A DNA stretch of 60,619 nt from Rhodoferax sp. (GTDB lineage Bacteria > Pseudomonadota > Gammaproteobacteria > Burkholderiales > Burkholderiaceae_C). Within the stretch, counting starts at the first letter, position 1, and the number at the start of each line of letters is the position of its first letter. The notes under the pieces are model-generated. The model saw only the letters and a list, made by a program, of their open reading frames with translations, was not told where the DNA came from and made no database searches. The stretch is taken from contig JARWZT010000024.1 of NCBI GenBank assembly GCA_029866205.1, forward strand, positions 1 through 60,619, read 5' to 3'. A program made the position numbers and the translations under genes. This document shows, one piece after another, positions 47,647-56,654 of the stretch.

Positions 47647-48798
47647 GTGAAAGTCTTTTTTGCATTTTTTCTGGCGCTGCACCTGTGCAGTACCGCTTGG
47701 GCACAGGAGGAAAAGCCTGGCTCGGCGCCGGAAATACTGGCCAAAGACCTTCGCGAGGAGGTGCTGCGCACCCAGGCTACGGTCAAAGACATGTTTGGCC
47801 GACAAGAGACCATGCCGCTGCCGATCACTGTGTACCGCCCTGAAGGCGATGGGCCTTTCCCTTTGGTGGTGTTCAACCATGGCCGGGCGACGGAAGCCAA
47901 GCGCGGTAGCCAAGGGCGTTACCGACCAGAGACCCTGGCGCGCTATCTGGTGGCCAAGGGTTTTGTGGTGCTGGTGCCCAATCGCATTGGGTACTGGGAG
48001 ACTTTTGGCAGTTTTGATCCGGAATATTTCGGCTGCAAGAGCATTGAGGCGGCCTCTATTGCGGCATCTGAGCAAGTACTGGTCGCTGTGGAATATGCAC
48101 GTAGCTTGCCCTATGTCGACGCCACGCGCTGGATAGTGGCTGGCCAATCGCTGGGCGGCTTGACCACCGTGGCCACCGTAGGGCGAGCACCGCAGGGCTT
48201 GATGGGCGGCATCAATTTTTCTGGAGGCCATGGCGGCAATCCTGAAACCAGTCCAGGTGCCCCCTGTAACCCCCGCGCGATTGCCTTTTATTGGGGAACC
48301 ATTGCAAAAAAGGCCAATGTGCCCATGCTGTGGTTGTACTGGGAAAACGACAAATACTGGGGCCCGGACATTCCCAAGACATGGCACAAGGCTTGGATAG
48401 ATGGCGGCGGACAAGCAATATTTTCTGGCTTTGGTCCCTCGGGAAGCAATGGACACTCGGGCCTGACTGAAGACATGGACCATTGGTTGCCCGTGGTGGA
48501 CGAGTTTCTTGTTCGCTTGGGTTTTGAAAAGTCTGCCATCGTCAAGCCACCCCAGCCGACAAGTTTTGCGGCCATTGACGCGGTGTATGCCGTGCCTGTC
48601 AGGCCATCCAACAAAGCCGCTTACGCCAAGTTTCTGGAGTTGGCCTTGCCCCGTGCCTTCGCGGTGAGCAGCAAAGGTGGGTTTGGATATGCCCGCGGCG
48701 ACTATGCCGTCGGTCGTGCCCTGGGTAACTGTCAGCGCAACGGCAACCCCTGCGCCTTGTATGCGGTAGACGCAGACGTGGTCTGGAACTCCCGCTAG
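47647..48798 (+). CDS. Secreted alpha/beta hydrolase (dienelactone-hydrolase-like)
   Basis: Encodes 383 residues from GTG 47647. The signal peptide FFAFFLALHLCSTAWAQ is clear, so the product is exported. The fold shows LVVFNHGRA (oxyanion region), nucleophile elbow GQSLGG and a late His in SNGHSGL. These give a complete Ser/Asp/His-type hydrolase. It sits between the two carboxylase subunit genes, where a cytoplasmic hydratase (liuC) is expected, although a periplasmic enzyme cannot join that pathway directly. The substrate is unknown. Confidence 0.82.
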   Translation: MKVFFAFFLALHLCSTAWAQEEKPGSAPEILAKDLREEVLRTQATVKDMFGRQETMPLPITVYRPEGDGPFPLVVFNHGRATEAKRGSQGRYRPETLARYLVAKGFVVLVPNRIGYWETFGSFDPEYFGCKSIEAASIAASEQVLVAVEYARSLPYVDATRWIVAGQSLGGLTTVATVGRAPQGLMGGINFSGGHGGNPETSPGAPCNPRAIAFYWGTIAKKANVPMLWLYWENDKYWGPDIPKTWHKAWIDGGGQAIFSGFGPSGSNGHSGLTEDMDHWLPVVDEFLVRLGFEKSAIVKPPQPTSFAAIDAVYAVPVRPSNKAAYAKFLELALPRAFAVSSKGGFGYARGDYAVGRALGNCQRNGNPCALYAVDADVVWNSR

Positions 48799-48833
48799 CC
48801 ATTGCCCCCCACACTCAACAACGAGAAATCACC

Positions 48834-50870
48834 ATGTTCACCAAAATTCTCATCGCCAACCGGGGCGAAATCGCATGTCGGGTAGCGGCTACTGCCGCCC
48901 GTTTGGGCATTCGGACCGTGGCTGTGTATTCGGACGCCGACGCCCGCGCCCGCCATGTGCAGCTGTGCGACCAGGCGGTGCATATTGGCGCCAGTGCACC
49001 CAAGGACAGTTATTTGCGCTGGCAGGCGATCATTGACGCTGCGCTGGCCACGGGCGCGCATGCGATCCATCCAGGCTATGGTTTTTTGAGCGAAAACGAC
49101 GCCTTTGCCCAGGCCTGCGCCGATGCGGGGCTGGCCTTTATTGGCCCGTCGCCCAGCGCTATCCGCGCCATGGGTCTCAAGGCCGAGTCCAAGCAGCTGA
49201 TGGAGCGCGCGGGCGTGCCGCTGGTGCCCGGCTACCACGGTGCCGACCAAGACCCGGCGCTCTTGCAGCGCGAGGCCGACCGCATTGGCTACCCGGTGCT
49301 GATCAAAGCCAGCGCGGGCGGCGGCGGCAAGGGCATGCGGATTGTGGAAGACACCGGGACCTTTGCCGCCGCCCTGGCCAGCTGCCAGCGCGAGGCAGTG
49401 AGCAGCTTTGGCAACGGCGCGGTGCTGATTGAAAAATACGTGCAGCGCCCGCGCCATATTGAAATCCAGGTGTTTGGTGACACCCAGGGCAATTACGTTT
49501 ACCTGTTTGAGCGCGATTGCTCGGTACAACGCCGCCATCAAAAGGTGTTGGAAGAAGCGCCCGCTCCCGGCATGACCGAGGCCTTGCGCGCGCAAATGGG
49601 CGCTGCCGCCGTGGCAGCAGCGCGTGCGGTTAACTACGTGGGCGCGGGCACGGTGGAATTTATTGTGGAGCAGGCGAGCTACGACCGGCCTGAGGCCATG
49701 ACCTTCTACTTTATGGAGATGAACACCCGCTTGCAGGTGGAACATCCCGTCACGGAAGCCATCACTGGACTTGACCTCGTGGAGTGGCAATTGCGCGTGG
49801 CCAGCGGCGAGCCGCTGCCCTTGCGCCAGGAAGAGTTACAGATCACCGGCCACGCGATTGAGGCGCGCATTTGCGCAGAAACGCCAGACAAGCAGTTCTT
49901 GCCTGCCACCGGCACCCTGGGTGTGTATGCCTTGCCCGCACACCGCAGTTTTGCCCGTGCCGACTATGGCGTGCGGGTGGACTCGGGGGTGCGCGAGGGC
50001 GACACCATTAGCCCCTACTACGACTCCATGGTCGCCAAGCTGATCGTGCACGGACGCACCCGCGCCGAGGCGCTGGCCCGTATGGACGCTGCGCTGGCGC
50101 AGACCCACATCGTGGGCTTGAACACCAATGTGCAGTTTTTGCGCCATGTGGTGGCCAGCGACGCGTTTGCGCAAGCCCGGCTGGACACGGCGCTGATCGC
50201 GCGTGAGGCCGCCTCGTTGTTTGAGCAAGAAAAAGTGGGACTGGCCTGGGCCGGGGCGGCACTGGTGGCGGACACCTTGCACCACGAAAGTGCGACGGCT
50301 GCGGCGCCTGGCGGCTGGAAAGACCCTTGGGCCGCACGCGATGCGTGGCAGTCGCACGCCGCACCGGTGCGCACCTTTGCGCTGGAGTTTGCAGGTGCGA
50401 CCCATACCGCTACCTTGCGACTGGCGCGCGACGGCACCGCGCAGCTGGAGTGCGGCGGTGTCCATGCCAAGCTGAACTACACGGTGCAAGCCGATGGCTC
50501 CATGGACATGGAGTGGGGCATCGAACGTCAGCGTCTGCGGGTCTACCGCCAGGGCGAGACCGCCCATGTTTTTATGGCCCACGGCGCTACACAGATCGTG
50601 GCGGTGGATGCGCTGGCGCACGCCGCGGTGGCGCAGACCGATACGGGCCGCCTGACCGCACCCATGCCGGGGAAATTGCTTTCCTTTGCGGTCAAGGCGG
50701 GTGACACGGTACGCCGGGGCCAGCCGCTGGCGGTGATGGATGCGATGAAAATGGAGCACACCATTAGCGCGCCCGCGGACGGTACCGTGCAAGAACTGCT
50801 CTACGCCCCCGGGGACCAGGTGGCTGAGGGCGCCGAACTATTGCGCCTCGCGGTGGCAGTGGCGGCCTGA
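48834..50870 (+). CDS. liuD: Methylcrotonyl-CoA carboxylase alpha subunit (biotin carboxylase + BCCP)
   Basis: Encodes 678 residues. The biotin carboxylase domain (1-450) starts FTKILIANRGEIACRV. It has the ATP-grasp loop KASAGGGGKGMR and EMNTRLQVEHPVTE. A BT-like middle leads to the biotinyl domain with AMKM; Lys639 is the biotinylated residue. It carboxylates biotin with bicarbonate and ATP and pairs with the product of the gene at 46026. The sequence is complete and intact. Confidence 0.95.
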   Translation: MFTKILIANRGEIACRVAATAARLGIRTVAVYSDADARARHVQLCDQAVHIGASAPKDSYLRWQAIIDAALATGAHAIHPGYGFLSENDAFAQACADAGLAFIGPSPSAIRAMGLKAESKQLMERAGVPLVPGYHGADQDPALLQREADRIGYPVLIKASAGGGGKGMRIVEDTGTFAAALASCQREAVSSFGNGAVLIEKYVQRPRHIEIQVFGDTQGNYVYLFERDCSVQRRHQKVLEEAPAPGMTEALRAQMGAAAVAAARAVNYVGAGTVEFIVEQASYDRPEAMTFYFMEMNTRLQVEHPVTEAITGLDLVEWQLRVASGEPLPLRQEELQITGHAIEARICAETPDKQFLPATGTLGVYALPAHRSFARADYGVRVDSGVREGDTISPYYDSMVAKLIVHGRTRAEALARMDAALAQTHIVGLNTNVQFLRHVVASDAFAQARLDTALIAREAASLFEQEKVGLAWAGAALVADTLHHESATAAAPGGWKDPWAARDAWQSHAAPVRTFALEFAGATHTATLRLARDGTAQLECGGVHAKLNYTVQADGSMDMEWGIERQRLRVYRQGETAHVFMAHGATQIVAVDALAHAAVAQTDTGRLTAPMPGKLLSFAVKAGDTVRRGQPLAVMDAMKMEHTISAPADGTVQELLYAPGDQVAEGAELLRLAVAVAA

Positions 50871-50898
50871 CGCCGCTGGCTCTTCTGAACTGAACCCA

Positions 50899-51825
50899 AT
50901 GCCCATGCGCATCACCTTTTGCTGTACTGACACCAAGCCTGAACCCTGGTTGCAAGGCTTGCAAGCCGCGCTCCCGCAGGCGGAAGTGAGTCTCTGGCAC
51001 CGCGGCGCCGAGCCTGCGGACTACGCCGTGGTCTGGGCTCCGCCGCAGGCCTTGTTTGACGAGCAGCCGCAGCTCAAGGCGGCGTTCAATATTGGTGCCG
51101 GAGTGGATGCTTTGCTGTCGCTGCAAGTGGGCGCCCATACCCAACTGGTGCGCCTGGACGACGCGGGCATGTCAGTGCAAATGGCCGAATATGTTTGCCA
51201 CGCGCTGATTCGCCACACCCGTGAATTCGACGCCTACGAGGCCGATACCGGCGCGGGCATCTGGTCGTTTCGCAAGCCGCTGGCGCGCGCAGATTTTCCG
51301 GTGGGAATTTTGGGCTTGGGCGTGCTGGGCGCCCGGGTGGCGCAGGCGGTGGCGCAGTTTGAGTTTCCCGTTTTGGGCTGGAGCCGCAGTCCCAAACAGC
51401 TTGGCGGAGTGCAATGCTTTAGCGGACCGCAAGCGCTGGACCGCTTTCTCGCGGGCACCCGCGTGCTGGTCAATTTGCTGCCGCTGACCCCTGAAACTGA
51501 AAACATCCTCAACCGCAGCACCCTGTCGCAGCTGCAAAGTGGCGCCTATCTGATCAATGTGGCCCGGGGCCGCCATTTGGTGGAAGACGACCTGCTGGCG
51601 CTGCTGGACACTGGCCACATGGCGGGTGCCACGCTGGATGTGTTTCGCACCGAGCCCTTGCCCGCAGGCCACCCGTTCTGGACGCATCCGCGCATTACCG
51701 TGACACCGCACACCTCGGCGCGCACCTTGCGCAGTGAAAGCATTGCGCAAATCGTGGGCAAAATCCAGGCGCTGGAGCGGGGTGAGCCGGTCGCTGGGGT
51801 GGTGGATCTGGCCCGCGGCTACTGA
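50899..51825 (+). CDS. ghrA: Glyoxylate/hydroxypyruvate reductase A-like protein
   Basis: Encodes 308 residues. The D-2-hydroxyacid dehydrogenase NAD-binding motif is GILGLGVLGARVAQ. The active-site Arg is in FNIGAGVDALLSL/INVARGRHLVEDD, and the His is in TVTPHTSA. It reduces glyoxylate or hydroxypyruvate. Placement in the leucine operon is not explained by the pathway; it may act on glyoxylate from the shunt. Either the ATG at 50899 or the one at 50905 could start it. Confidence 0.88.
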   Translation: MPMRITFCCTDTKPEPWLQGLQAALPQAEVSLWHRGAEPADYAVVWAPPQALFDEQPQLKAAFNIGAGVDALLSLQVGAHTQLVRLDDAGMSVQMAEYVCHALIRHTREFDAYEADTGAGIWSFRKPLARADFPVGILGLGVLGARVAQAVAQFEFPVLGWSRSPKQLGGVQCFSGPQALDRFLAGTRVLVNLLPLTPETENILNRSTLSQLQSGAYLINVARGRHLVEDDLLALLDTGHMAGATLDVFRTEPLPAGHPFWTHPRITVTPHTSARTLRSESIAQIVGKIQALERGEPVAGVVDLARGY

Positions 51826-51900
51826 CCCTGCGCTTGCCTTGAAGGTTGCCGCAGCTACCTGTCCTTTTGTTCGCCCTAACGTCTATTTCGAGGTCTTTCC

Positions 51901-52812
51901 ATGTCCATCCCCTCCCACGTCAGCATCCTCGAAGTCGGCCCGCGTGACGGTCTGCAAAATGAAAAACAGCCGGTGCCCGCCGCGGTCAAGGTGGAACTGG
52001 TGCACCGCCTGCAAGAAGCCGGGTTTACGCAAATTGAAGTTACCAGCTTTGTAAGCCCCAAATGGGTGCCGCAAATGGCCGACAACGCCGAGGTGATGGC
52101 CGGTATCACGCGCAAGCCAGGTGTGCGCTATTCGGTGCTTACGCCCAATATGCAGGGGCTGGAGGCGGCCCTAGTGAGCCAGCCTGATGAGGTGGTGGTG
52201 TTTGGCGCCGCCAGCGAGGCGTTTAGCCAGAAGAACATCAACTGCAGCATCCAAGAAAGCATGGAACGCTTTCGCCCGGTGGTGGCTGCCGCCTTGGCCC
52301 AAGGCGTGGCAGTGCGCGGCGCCATTTCTTGTGCGCTGGGTTGCCCGTACGAGGGCGAGATTGCGCCCGAGCGGGTGGCGCTGGTGGCGCAGCTGATGCG
52401 CGAGATGGGCGTGCAGCACATCGGCGTGGCCGACACCATTGGCGTGGGCACGCCGCGTAAAGTGCAAGCGGCACTGCAAGCTGCGCTGCGCCACTATCCG
52501 CTCGAGGCGGTGTCTGGCCATTTTCATGACACTTATGGCCAGGCCTTGGCGAACACCTTGGCAGCGCTGGAGCTGGGTATTGCCAGTTTTGACACTTCGG
52601 TGGCGGGCTTGGGCGGTTGTCCGTATGCCAAGGGCGCCACCGGCAATGTCGCCACCGAAGACGTGGTGTTTATGCTGCAAGGCATGGGCATTGACACCGG
52701 CATTGACCTTGAGAAGCTGCTGGACGCCAGTGCTTTCATCAGCGACTATTTGCAGCGTGTGCCAAACTCGCGCGCTGCCAAAGCCCTTTTGACCCGCCGC
52801 AATGCCACCTGA
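51901..52812 (+). CDS. liuE: Hydroxymethylglutaryl-CoA lyase
   Basis: Encodes 303 residues. It cleaves HMG-CoA into acetyl-CoA and acetoacetate, the last step of leucine breakdown. The signature GPRDGLQNEK near the N-terminus and GLGGCPYAKGATGNVATED (catalytic Cys loop) match the family, as does HFHDTYGQALAN for metal binding. It overlaps the next gene by 11 nt. Confidence 0.96.
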   Translation: MSIPSHVSILEVGPRDGLQNEKQPVPAAVKVELVHRLQEAGFTQIEVTSFVSPKWVPQMADNAEVMAGITRKPGVRYSVLTPNMQGLEAALVSQPDEVVVFGAASEAFSQKNINCSIQESMERFRPVVAAALAQGVAVRGAISCALGCPYEGEIAPERVALVAQLMREMGVQHIGVADTIGVGTPRKVQAALQAALRHYPLEAVSGHFHDTYGQALANTLAALELGIASFDTSVAGLGGCPYAKGATGNVATEDVVFMLQGMGIDTGIDLEKLLDASAFISDYLQRVPNSRAAKALLTRRNAT

Positions 52813-53101
52813 TTCCCCTTCGTCCTCAAGTCCGCGCGCCGAGCGCTCGCTGCGCCGATCCAAGCCGGACCCTGCGACCCGCTATCAGCGGCTACTGGCC
52901 GCGCGCTTGCCCGACGCACTGGCGACCGTTTACGCACCGCCCTCGCCCTGTATTTCGGTGTGTCAGATGGACGCGCAAACCGGCTGGTGTTTGGGTTGTT
53001 TGCGCAGTATTGAAGAAATTGGCGCCTGGTCCAGCAACACCGACCAGGACAAGCGCGCCGTCTGGCAGCGCATTGGCGAGCGACTGGAGTTTTTGAAATG
53101 A
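52802..53101 (+). CDS. DUF1289 small cysteine protein
   Basis: Encodes 99 residues. The C-terminal half has PCISVCQMDAQTGWCLGCLR, four cysteines in the DUF1289 pattern, which suggests metal or Fe-S binding. The function is not known. The basic N-terminal region has no known domain. It overlaps liuE by 11 nt and is coupled by ATGA to the isomerase gene. Confidence 0.85.
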   Translation: MPPDSPSSSSPRAERSLRRSKPDPATRYQRLLAARLPDALATVYAPPSPCISVCQMDAQTGWCLGCLRSIEEIGAWSSNTDQDKRAVWQRIGERLEFLK

Positions 53102-53742
53102 AGCACATCACCTTTTTTCTGGACTTTCTCTCGCCCTATTCCTACTTGGCGTTTGACGCATTGCCCAAGGCGCTGGAAGGTTTGAGTTACTCGGTGCGCT
53201 ACCAACCGGTGTTTTTGGGCGGCTTGCTGAAAGCCAAGCAACAAATGGGACCGGCCGAAATTCCGATGAAACGCGAATGGCTTTACCGCCAATGCCAATG
53301 GCTTGCGCAGTCCCAAGGCCTGCGGCTTGATTTGCCATCGGCCCATCCCTTCAATCCACTGGGTTTGCTGCGTCTGGCGGTGGCCAGTGACGCCCAAGGC
53401 AACCCAAACCGCTACGTTTGCGAAACCCTGTTTCGCCACGTCTGGCAGGGCGGCCAGGACGCCGCAGACGCCCAGCGCCTGCAAGCCCTGACGGCCGATT
53501 TAGCCCCTGCGCGTGACCCCAACAGTGACGTGGTGCGCGACCAGCTCAAGGCCCACACCGATGACGCCATCGCCCAAGGCGTATTTGGCGTACCCAGCTA
53601 CGCCGTGGACGGCAAGGTCTTTTGGGGCTTGGACGCGCTGCCCATGTTGCGCAGTTACCTCCAAGGTGATGCCTGGTTTACCCAAGAGAACTGGGAAAGC
53701 GCTGCGCACCTTCCGTCCGGCATACCAGCCCGCAAGCCCTGA
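53098..53742 (+). CDS. 2-hydroxychromene-2-carboxylate isomerase-family protein (DsbA fold)
   Basis: Encodes 214 residues. This kappa-GST/DsbA-like protein has the active-site Ser region FFLDFLSPYSYLAF and the GVFGVPSYAVDGKVFWG cis-Pro stretch. The family isomerises naphthalene intermediates with glutathione, but most homologs have unknown substrates and no naphthalene genes are present. It is coupled to the DUF1289 gene by ATGA. Confidence 0.88.
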   Translation: MKHITFFLDFLSPYSYLAFDALPKALEGLSYSVRYQPVFLGGLLKAKQQMGPAEIPMKREWLYRQCQWLAQSQGLRLDLPSAHPFNPLGLLRLAVASDAQGNPNRYVCETLFRHVWQGGQDAADAQRLQALTADLAPARDPNSDVVRDQLKAHTDDAIAQGVFGVPSYAVDGKVFWGLDALPMLRSYLQGDAWFTQENWESAAHLPSGIPARKP

Positions 53743-53799
53743 GCCTCAGGCCACAGCGCCCATTTCAACTGCCCAAACGGGCCCCGTCTTCCTTATTTC

Positions 53800-54429
53800 A
53801 TGACTCTGCATACCTGGTGGCTGTTTTTTGCCATGACCTTTGTGGTGTCTGCTACCCCCGGCCCCAACATGTTGCTGGTCATGAGCACCAGCGCCCGTTT
53901 TGGGGTGCGCGCCGCAGTGGCCACCATGGCGGGCTGCATGAGTTCGTTGCTGGTAATGATGGGTGTTTCTGCCGCGGGTGTGGGCGCATTGCTGCATGCG
54001 TTTCCCGCCGTTTTTGATGTTTTGCGCGTAGTGGGTGCGCTTTACCTGGCGTATTTGGGTGTGTTGTGCTGGCGTGCACCTGTGCAAGAAGGCGCGCCGG
54101 AGGCCGGAATTGCAGCTATTGAACAACACAGTCGGTGGGCGCTCTACCGACGGGGTGCTTTGGTGGCTGCCAGCAACCCCAAGGCGATGCTCTTTGCTGC
54201 GGCATTCTTTCCGCAGTTCATTCGCCCGGACAGCGCGCCTCTGGTGCAGTTTGCAGTTCTTCTGGCCACTTTCACGGTGATTGAGGTGTCCTGGTATTTC
54301 GTCTATGCGTTCAGTGGCCACAAGCTGTCGCGCTACCTGAAGCGTGCCGCGGTGATGCGCACGTTTAACCGGGTGACTGGCGGCGTGTTTATCGGCTTTG
54401 CGGGGCTTATGGCTGTCGTTCGGGACTAG
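53800..54429 (+). CDS. LysE/RhtB-family exporter
   Basis: Encodes 209 residues with about six membrane segments. The family motif ATPGPNMLLVMSTSARFG sits after the first helix (conserved PGP). It likely exports an amino acid or derivative. It stands 57 nt after the isomerase gene. No terminator is evident after it. Confidence 0.9.
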   Translation: MTLHTWWLFFAMTFVVSATPGPNMLLVMSTSARFGVRAAVATMAGCMSSLLVMMGVSAAGVGALLHAFPAVFDVLRVVGALYLAYLGVLCWRAPVQEGAPEAGIAAIEQHSRWALYRRGALVAASNPKAMLFAAAFFPQFIRPDSAPLVQFAVLLATFTVIEVSWYFVYAFSGHKLSRYLKRAAVMRTFNRVTGGVFIGFAGLMAVVRD

Positions 54430-54797
54430 CTGCCGAGGGCTCTGCTGACGCCGGATTTCGCGGCGGCACCCAAAATCGCCCCTTTATTTTTCAAGAATGG
54501 CTCGCTATAACCTTGCAGTGACAAGGGAAATTGGCCCATCCATCGAAATATTTTGTAGAAATTGCAATTCAAAATATTTTCAGCGCAGTGCCCAAATCAC
54601 CGTAAAAAGGGATGGAAAACAAGCCATTTCCCACATTGAGAAAAATATACCAAGGGTTAACGCCAGTGCTGTAAGTTTCCATTCAGAACTCCGCAAGTCT
54701 GCGCCAGAGAAATGTCAGAGTACCGTCAGCAGCCGCAACAATAGTGCGCTCCATTCAACAAGTGTGTTGTTGGACATTTCATTAGGAGACACAAACT
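54430..54797 (+). promoter_or_regulatory. Long AT-rich upstream region of the MHS transporter gene
   Basis: A 368-nt gap with no credible gene. It contains a perfect 10-bp inverted repeat AAATATTTTG/CAAAATATTT (54546-54555 and 54570-54579, 14-nt loop) and a second, CAACAA/TTGTTG (54756-54772), 20 nt before the start-site region. The ribosome site is TTAGGAGA. The AT-rich part is consistent with a regulated promoter, and the repeats are candidate operator sites. A 126-codon frame across it was rejected. Confidence 0.45.
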
Positions 54798-56558
54798 ATG
54801 GCAACAGCAGCCCCACGGCCGATGTCTGCGGAAGAGAAGAAAGTTATCTTCGCTTCCTCACTCGGCACCGTTTTTGAGTGGTACGACTTTTATCTGTACG
54901 GTTCTTTGGCAGCCATTATTGCCAAGCAGTTTTTCAGCGGTCTGGACGAAGGCTCGGCCTTCATTTTTGCGCTGTTGGCGTTCGCTGCCGGTTTCATCGT
55001 ACGCCCGTTTGGCGCCCTGGTGTTCGGCCGTTTGGGCGACATGATTGGCCGCAAATACACCTTCCTGGTGACCATCCTGATCATGGGTCTTTCGACCTTC
55101 ATCGTCGGTATTTTGCCCAACTACGCCTCGATTGGCGTGGCCGCTCCCGTGATCCTGATTGCCTTGCGCATGCTGCAAGGCCTGGCGCTCGGTGGTGAAT
55201 ACGGTGGCGCTGCCACCTATGTGGCTGAACACGCGCCTCACGGCAAGCGTGGCGCCTACACCGCCTGGATCCAGACCACCGCTACCTTGGGCCTGTTCCT
55301 GAGCCTGATGGTGATTTTGGGCACCCGTACCGCAATCGGCGAAGAAGCCTTTGCTGACTGGGGCTGGCGCGTTCCTTTTCTTGTGTCTATTTTGTTGTTG
55401 GGTATATCGGTGTACATCCGCTTGTCCATGAACGAGTCGCCCGCCTTTACCAAAATGAAGGCTGAAGGCAAGACATCCAAAGCGCCTCTGAGCGAGTCCT
55501 TTGGCCAGTGGAAAAACCTGAAGATCGTGATCTTGGCCCTGATCGGCCTGACCGCCGGTCAAGCCGTGGTTTGGTACTCGGGTCAGTTCTATGCCCTGTT
55601 CTTCTTGACGCAAGCCCTGAAGGTGGACGGTCCTACCGCCAACATCATGGTGGCGATCTCCCTGATCATCGGTACGCCTTTCTTCATCGTGTTTGGCGCC
55701 CTGTCTGACAAGATTGGCCGCAAGCCCATCATCTTGGCTGGCTGCTTCTTGGCGGCTGTGACTTACTTCCCGGTGTTCAATGCCCTGACCAAGGCCGCTA
55801 ATCCTGATCTGGCTGCTGCCCAAGCCGCTGCCAAGGTCACCGTGACAGCCGACCCTGCAGAATGCTCGTTCCAGTTCAACCCCACCGGTACCAAGAAGTT
55901 CACTTCTTCGTGTGATATCGCCAAGCAGAAGCTCGCTTCCGCTTCGGTGAGCTATGACAACGTTGTGGCGCCTGCTGGCACCGCTGCGGTGATCAAAGTG
56001 GGTGACATTGAAGTGTTGACGGCCATCACGCCTGAAGACATCGCCACTGCCAAGGCCGACGCCGAGAAGAAACTCGCGGACCTGAACGCCGCCGAGCCCA
56101 AAGACGCCAAAGCGATTGCTGCTGCAACCGCACGTGTCAAGGCCCTGAGCGGTGAGAAAACGGCCAAAGACGCGGTTCTGTCGGGCAAGCTGAACGCTGC
56201 CCTCAAAACTGCTGGCTACCCCGCCAAGGCGGATATGGCCAAGTTCGACAAAGTGACTGTGGTCATCATCCTTACCTACTTGGTATTGCTGGTCACGATG
56301 GTGTACGGTCCTATCGCCGCCATGCTGGTGGAGATGTTCCCCACCCGTATCCGTTACACCTCCATGAGCTTGCCTTACCACATTGGTAACGGTTGGTTCG
56401 GTGGTTTGTTGCCTACGACCGCATTTGCGATCGTGGCGCAAACCGGTAATATGTACAACGGTCTGTGGTACCCCATCATCATTGCGGGTGCAACCGTGGT
56501 GATTGGTGGCTTGTTCATCAAAGAAACCAAAGACGTGGACATTTACGCCAACGACTAA
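54798..56558 (+). CDS. MHS-family MFS transporter with large periplasmic insert
   Basis: Encodes 586 residues, about 150 more than usual. The MHS start FEWYDFYLYG, motif A GRLGDMIGRKY after helix 2 and its repeat SDKIGRKP before helix 9 show a metabolite:proton symporter. Residues about 329-484 are an Ala/Lys-rich insert after helix 9, hence in a periplasmic loop by topology. It holds two cysteines (DPAECSFQF, SSCDIAK) that could form a disulfide. Typical MHS helices then resume with YGPIAAMLVEMFPTRIRYTS. The substrate cannot be inferred. Confidence 0.9.
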   Translation: MATAAPRPMSAEEKKVIFASSLGTVFEWYDFYLYGSLAAIIAKQFFSGLDEGSAFIFALLAFAAGFIVRPFGALVFGRLGDMIGRKYTFLVTILIMGLSTFIVGILPNYASIGVAAPVILIALRMLQGLALGGEYGGAATYVAEHAPHGKRGAYTAWIQTTATLGLFLSLMVILGTRTAIGEEAFADWGWRVPFLVSILLLGISVYIRLSMNESPAFTKMKAEGKTSKAPLSESFGQWKNLKIVILALIGLTAGQAVVWYSGQFYALFFLTQALKVDGPTANIMVAISLIIGTPFFIVFGALSDKIGRKPIILAGCFLAAVTYFPVFNALTKAANPDLAAAQAAAKVTVTADPAECSFQFNPTGTKKFTSSCDIAKQKLASASVSYDNVVAPAGTAAVIKVGDIEVLTAITPEDIATAKADAEKKLADLNAAEPKDAKAIAAATARVKALSGEKTAKDAVLSGKLNAALKTAGYPAKADMAKFDKVTVVIILTYLVLLVTMVYGPIAAMLVEMFPTRIRYTSMSLPYHIGNGWFGGLLPTTAFAIVAQTGNMYNGLWYPIIIAGATVVIGGLFIKETKDVDIYAND

Positions 56559-56579
56559 GGTTGGGACCGATCTGGTCAT

Positions 56580-56605
56580 AGCCCCGGCGCCCCTGCGTCG
56601 GGGCT
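56580..56605 (+). terminator. GC-rich hairpin after the MHS transporter gene
   Basis: AGCCCCGGCGC and GCGTCGGGGCT pair as an 11-bp stem with one G-T pair and a CCCT loop. Only GTTTATC follows, so alone it is a weak terminator. It is the first of two stacked hairpins. Confidence 0.6.
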
Positions 56606-56612
56606 GTTTATC

Positions 56613-56640
56613 AAGGCTCTCTTCATGGGGGCCTTTTTTT
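56613..56640 (+). terminator. Intrinsic terminator after the MHS transporter gene
   Basis: AAGGCTCT (56613-56620) pairs with GGGGCCTT, with G-T pairs, around CTTCATG, followed by a T-run. This is the likely end of the transporter transcript. Confidence 0.75.
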
Positions 56641-56654
56641 TGAAGGAATTGTGT

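Noticed and set aside
45927..47900. 657-codon minus-strand frame over liuB
   Set aside because: Antisense to a clear carboxyltransferase gene; the translation has no family features.
54497..54877. 126-codon frame before the MHS transporter gene
   Set aside because: It overlaps the transporter start by 80 nt. Its sequence is low in hydrophobic structure, with no domain, and its 5' part is AT-rich promoter-like DNA.
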